Origin: an uncultured Labedella sp.
Lineage (GTDB): Bacteria; Actinomycetota; Actinomycetes; Actinomycetales; Microbacteriaceae
Direction: 5' to 3'
DNA: 5,566 nt
Assembly: GCA_934636065.1 (NCBI GenBank)
Contig: CAKTZW010000160.1
Location: 1-5,566 of the forward strand
The position numbers and the translations under genes were made by a program. Under the pieces are notes generated by a model. That model was given only the letters and a program-made list of their open reading frames with translations, did not search any database and was not told the DNA's origin. Within the stretch, counting starts at the first letter, position 1, and each line of letters opens with the position of its first letter. Below, one piece after another: positions 4,630-5,566 of the stretch.

Positions 4630-4658
4630 ACGCTATCCCCCGCGACGCACCGCGGCAA
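4630..4658 (-). promoter_or_regulatory. leaderless promoter of the four-span membrane protein gene
   Basis: On the minus strand TTGCCG (4658-4653) matches four of six -35 positions. A 17-bp spacer follows, then TAGCGT (4635-4630) as -10 box and seven bases to the GTG at 4622. Spacing between the boxes is optimal, and the distance to the GTG fits a leaderless transcript. This decides the start codon of the gene. Confidence 0.55.
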
Positions 4659-4665
4659 TGCTTTC

Positions 4666-4680
4666 GTGAGCGCGGCTCAC
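4666..4680 (-). terminator. possible hairpin after the ElaA-like gene
   Basis: GTGAGC (4666-4671), loop GCG, GCTCAC (4675-4680): a perfect 6-bp stem 27 bases past the stop codon of the acetyltransferase gene and just upstream of the promoter of the next gene. There is no T-run on the minus strand, as is common for actinobacterial terminators. The position fits a terminator; the short loop and missing T-run keep confidence low. Confidence 0.33.
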
Positions 4681-4707
4681 CCTTGCGCGCCGCCCGGGTC
4701 CCGCACG

Positions 4708-5157
4708 TCAGGCGGCGGGTCGGCGCATTCGACGGTGCGGGATGTCGTCCTCACTGAAGGGCTCCCCCTCGACGACGAATCCGAACCGGCCGTACCAGTC
4801 GACGAGGTGCGCTTGCGCATCGAGCAGGATCGGGGCCGACGGACGCAGCTCGATGCAGCGGGCGACGGCGCGCTCCATGAGGTCGGCGGCGATACCCCTC
4901 CCTCGGGCGTGACGGGCTGTCGCGACGCGACCGATCCGCATGGCCTCGGGCTCCGCGAGGATGCGCAGGGTCGCGAGGACGTCGCCGTCCTCCTCTGCCC
5001 ACATCAGCTCGGCGCCCGGCTCGGCGTCCCGACCGTCGATGTCCGGGTAGGCGGCCGCCTGCTCGACCACGAACACGTCGATCCGCAACTCGAGCAGGCG
5101 GTAGAGGACGACGGGATCCAGGTCGCGGAGCGCCGCGTGCCGCACGACGACGCTCAT
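4708..5157 (-). CDS. elaA: ElaA-type GNAT N-acetyltransferase
   Basis: A 149-residue GNAT-fold enzyme that transfers acetyl from acetyl-CoA to an amine; the acceptor for ElaA proteins is not well established. It closely follows the E. coli ElaA pattern: LYRLLELRIDVFVVEQAAAYPDIDG (18-42, in two pieces), the strand LATLRIL (61-67), IGRVAT (75-80), the acetyl-CoA pyrophosphate loop RGRGIA (85-90, pattern R-x-x-G-x-A), LLDAQAHLVDWYGRFGF (111-127) and the closing EDDIPHRRMRR (136-146). Length matches the family. An open frame extends upstream to 5355, but the added residues are arginine- and proline-rich shadow sequence of the preceding gene. The true start is ATG at 5157, where homology begins and where the start overlaps the upstream stop as ATGA. 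No Shine-Dalgarno sequence is visible, so translation is probably coupled to the NRDE-family gene. Confidence 0.93.
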   Translation of the reverse strand: MSVVVRHAALRDLDPVVLYRLLELRIDVFVVEQAAAYPDIDGRDAEPGAELMWAEEDGDVLATLRILAEPEAMRIGRVATARHARGRGIAADLMERAVARCIELRPSAPILLDAQAHLVDWYGRFGFVVEGEPFSEDDIPHRRMRRPAA

Positions 5158-5566
5158 GCGAGCCAGTCGAGCTGGGCGGGGAGGTGGCCGGGTTCTGCGA
5201 GGCGCGCGGTCCGCAGCTCGACGCCCTCGGTCCCGAGCGCGAGGGCTGTGACAGAGAGGGACGCGAGGACGAAGCCGTCGTGCTCGTCCTGGCGCACGAT
5301 CGCCTCGTCGTGGTCCGCCGGCAGCTGGGCGCTCTCGCGCAGCACGGCGAGCCACGGCTCCCAGTCGTCGCCGCCGGGCACCCCGGTCGGTCGGCCCGCA
5401 TCGATGAAGTGAGGCCGCCAGCGCGAGACCCGCGGCACGTCGAACGTGTCGGGCCCCTCGTGCGTGATCATGTGGACGCCGGGGCCGAGATCGACCGACT
5501 GCACCCGGGTGCCGTCCCAGCGCGTGAAGCGCACCCGCTCGCTCGACAGCTCGACGAGGTTGAAGG
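5154..5566 (-). CDS. NRDE/TANGO2-family protein, C-terminal part (runs off the window)
   Basis: The frame is open from the window edge to a TGA at 5154, with 137 complete codons visible; the N-terminus lies beyond 5566. The visible part begins FNLVELSSERVRFTRWDG, continues LGPGVHMITHEGPDTFDVPR, then WEPWLAVLRESAQLPADHDE and HDGFVLASLSVTALALGTEG, and ends RLAEPGHLPAQLDWLA. These match my memory of the C-terminal half of actinobacterial NRDE (TANGO2-like) proteins, whose diagnostic N-terminal NRDE motif would be outside the window. A GTG at 5534 could serve as a start for a 126-residue protein, but the coding frame and the family pattern continue through it (FNLVE lies upstream), so it is not the true start. 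The molecular function of the family is poorly known. The stop overlaps the ATG of the ElaA-type gene by 4 bp, implying one transcript and coupled translation. Confidence 0.78.
   Translation of the reverse strand, partial: FNLVELSSERVRFTRWDGTRVQSVDLGPGVHMITHEGPDTFDVPRVSRWRPHFIDAGRPTGVPGGDDWEPWLAVLRESAQLPADHDEAIVRQDEHDGFVLASLSVTALALGTEGVELRTARLAEPGHLPAQLDWLA

Noticed and set aside
5158..5355. N-terminal extension of the ElaA-type gene to 5355
   Set aside because: The added residues are basic shadow sequence of the NRDE-family gene, and the family homology begins at the ATG at 5157.
3952..5412. Long plus-strand open frame of 486 codons across the membrane protein, ElaA and NRDE genes
   Set aside because: It is antisense to three well-supported genes and its translation is arginine/serine/proline-rich low-information sequence, typical of shadow frames in high-GC DNA.

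Overview
The window looks like an ordinary chromosomal segment of a high-GC actinobacterium, most likely of the family Microbacteriaceae. That placement rests on four things: very high GC at third codon positions, tightly packed genes, apparently leaderless starts, and protein types familiar from that family. The genus cannot be fixed from the sequence. I see no rRNA, tRNA, CRISPR array, insertion sequence, phage gene or toxin-antitoxin pair.

Left part (34-1465): two genes of the VOC (glyoxalase/bleomycin-resistance) superfamily lie on the minus strand. A MarR-type repressor gene is divergent from the second of them. The short region between the VOC gene and marR carries two near-identical 16-bp palindromes (TGTCAG-N4-CTGACA) spaced 27 bp apart. 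One lies between the -35 and -10 boxes of the VOC promoter and runs into the marR start codon. The other covers the predicted VOC transcription start. This is a readable regulatory switch: the regulator probably represses both itself and the VOC gene until a small molecule releases it.

Middle (1475-2686): a 76-residue single-span membrane protein and a PlsC-like acyltransferase follow marR on the plus strand, each with its own leaderless-type promoter. The 147-bp gap after the acyltransferase separates it from a convergent gene. It holds two and two-thirds copies of a 33-bp tandem repeat related to the dispersed 'CTGAGCCTGTCGAAG' elements of actinobacteria and some other high-GC bacteria.

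Right part (2687-5566), all minus strand: a cytoplasmic GH13 alpha-amylase-family enzyme with all four catalytic motifs; an unrecognised four-span membrane protein; an ElaA-type GNAT acetyltransferase; and the C-terminal part of an NRDE/TANGO2-family protein that runs off the window. The last two overlap by 4 bp and are probably translationally coupled.

A theme across the window is the leaderless start. Four genes have TANNNT followed by 6 or 7 bases and then ATG or GTG. In two of them the -10 box begins with the TAG stop codon of the preceding gene. One case moves the start of the membrane protein 36 bases downstream of the longest reading frame. I found no convincing new multi-gene system; the most informative signals are regulatory.
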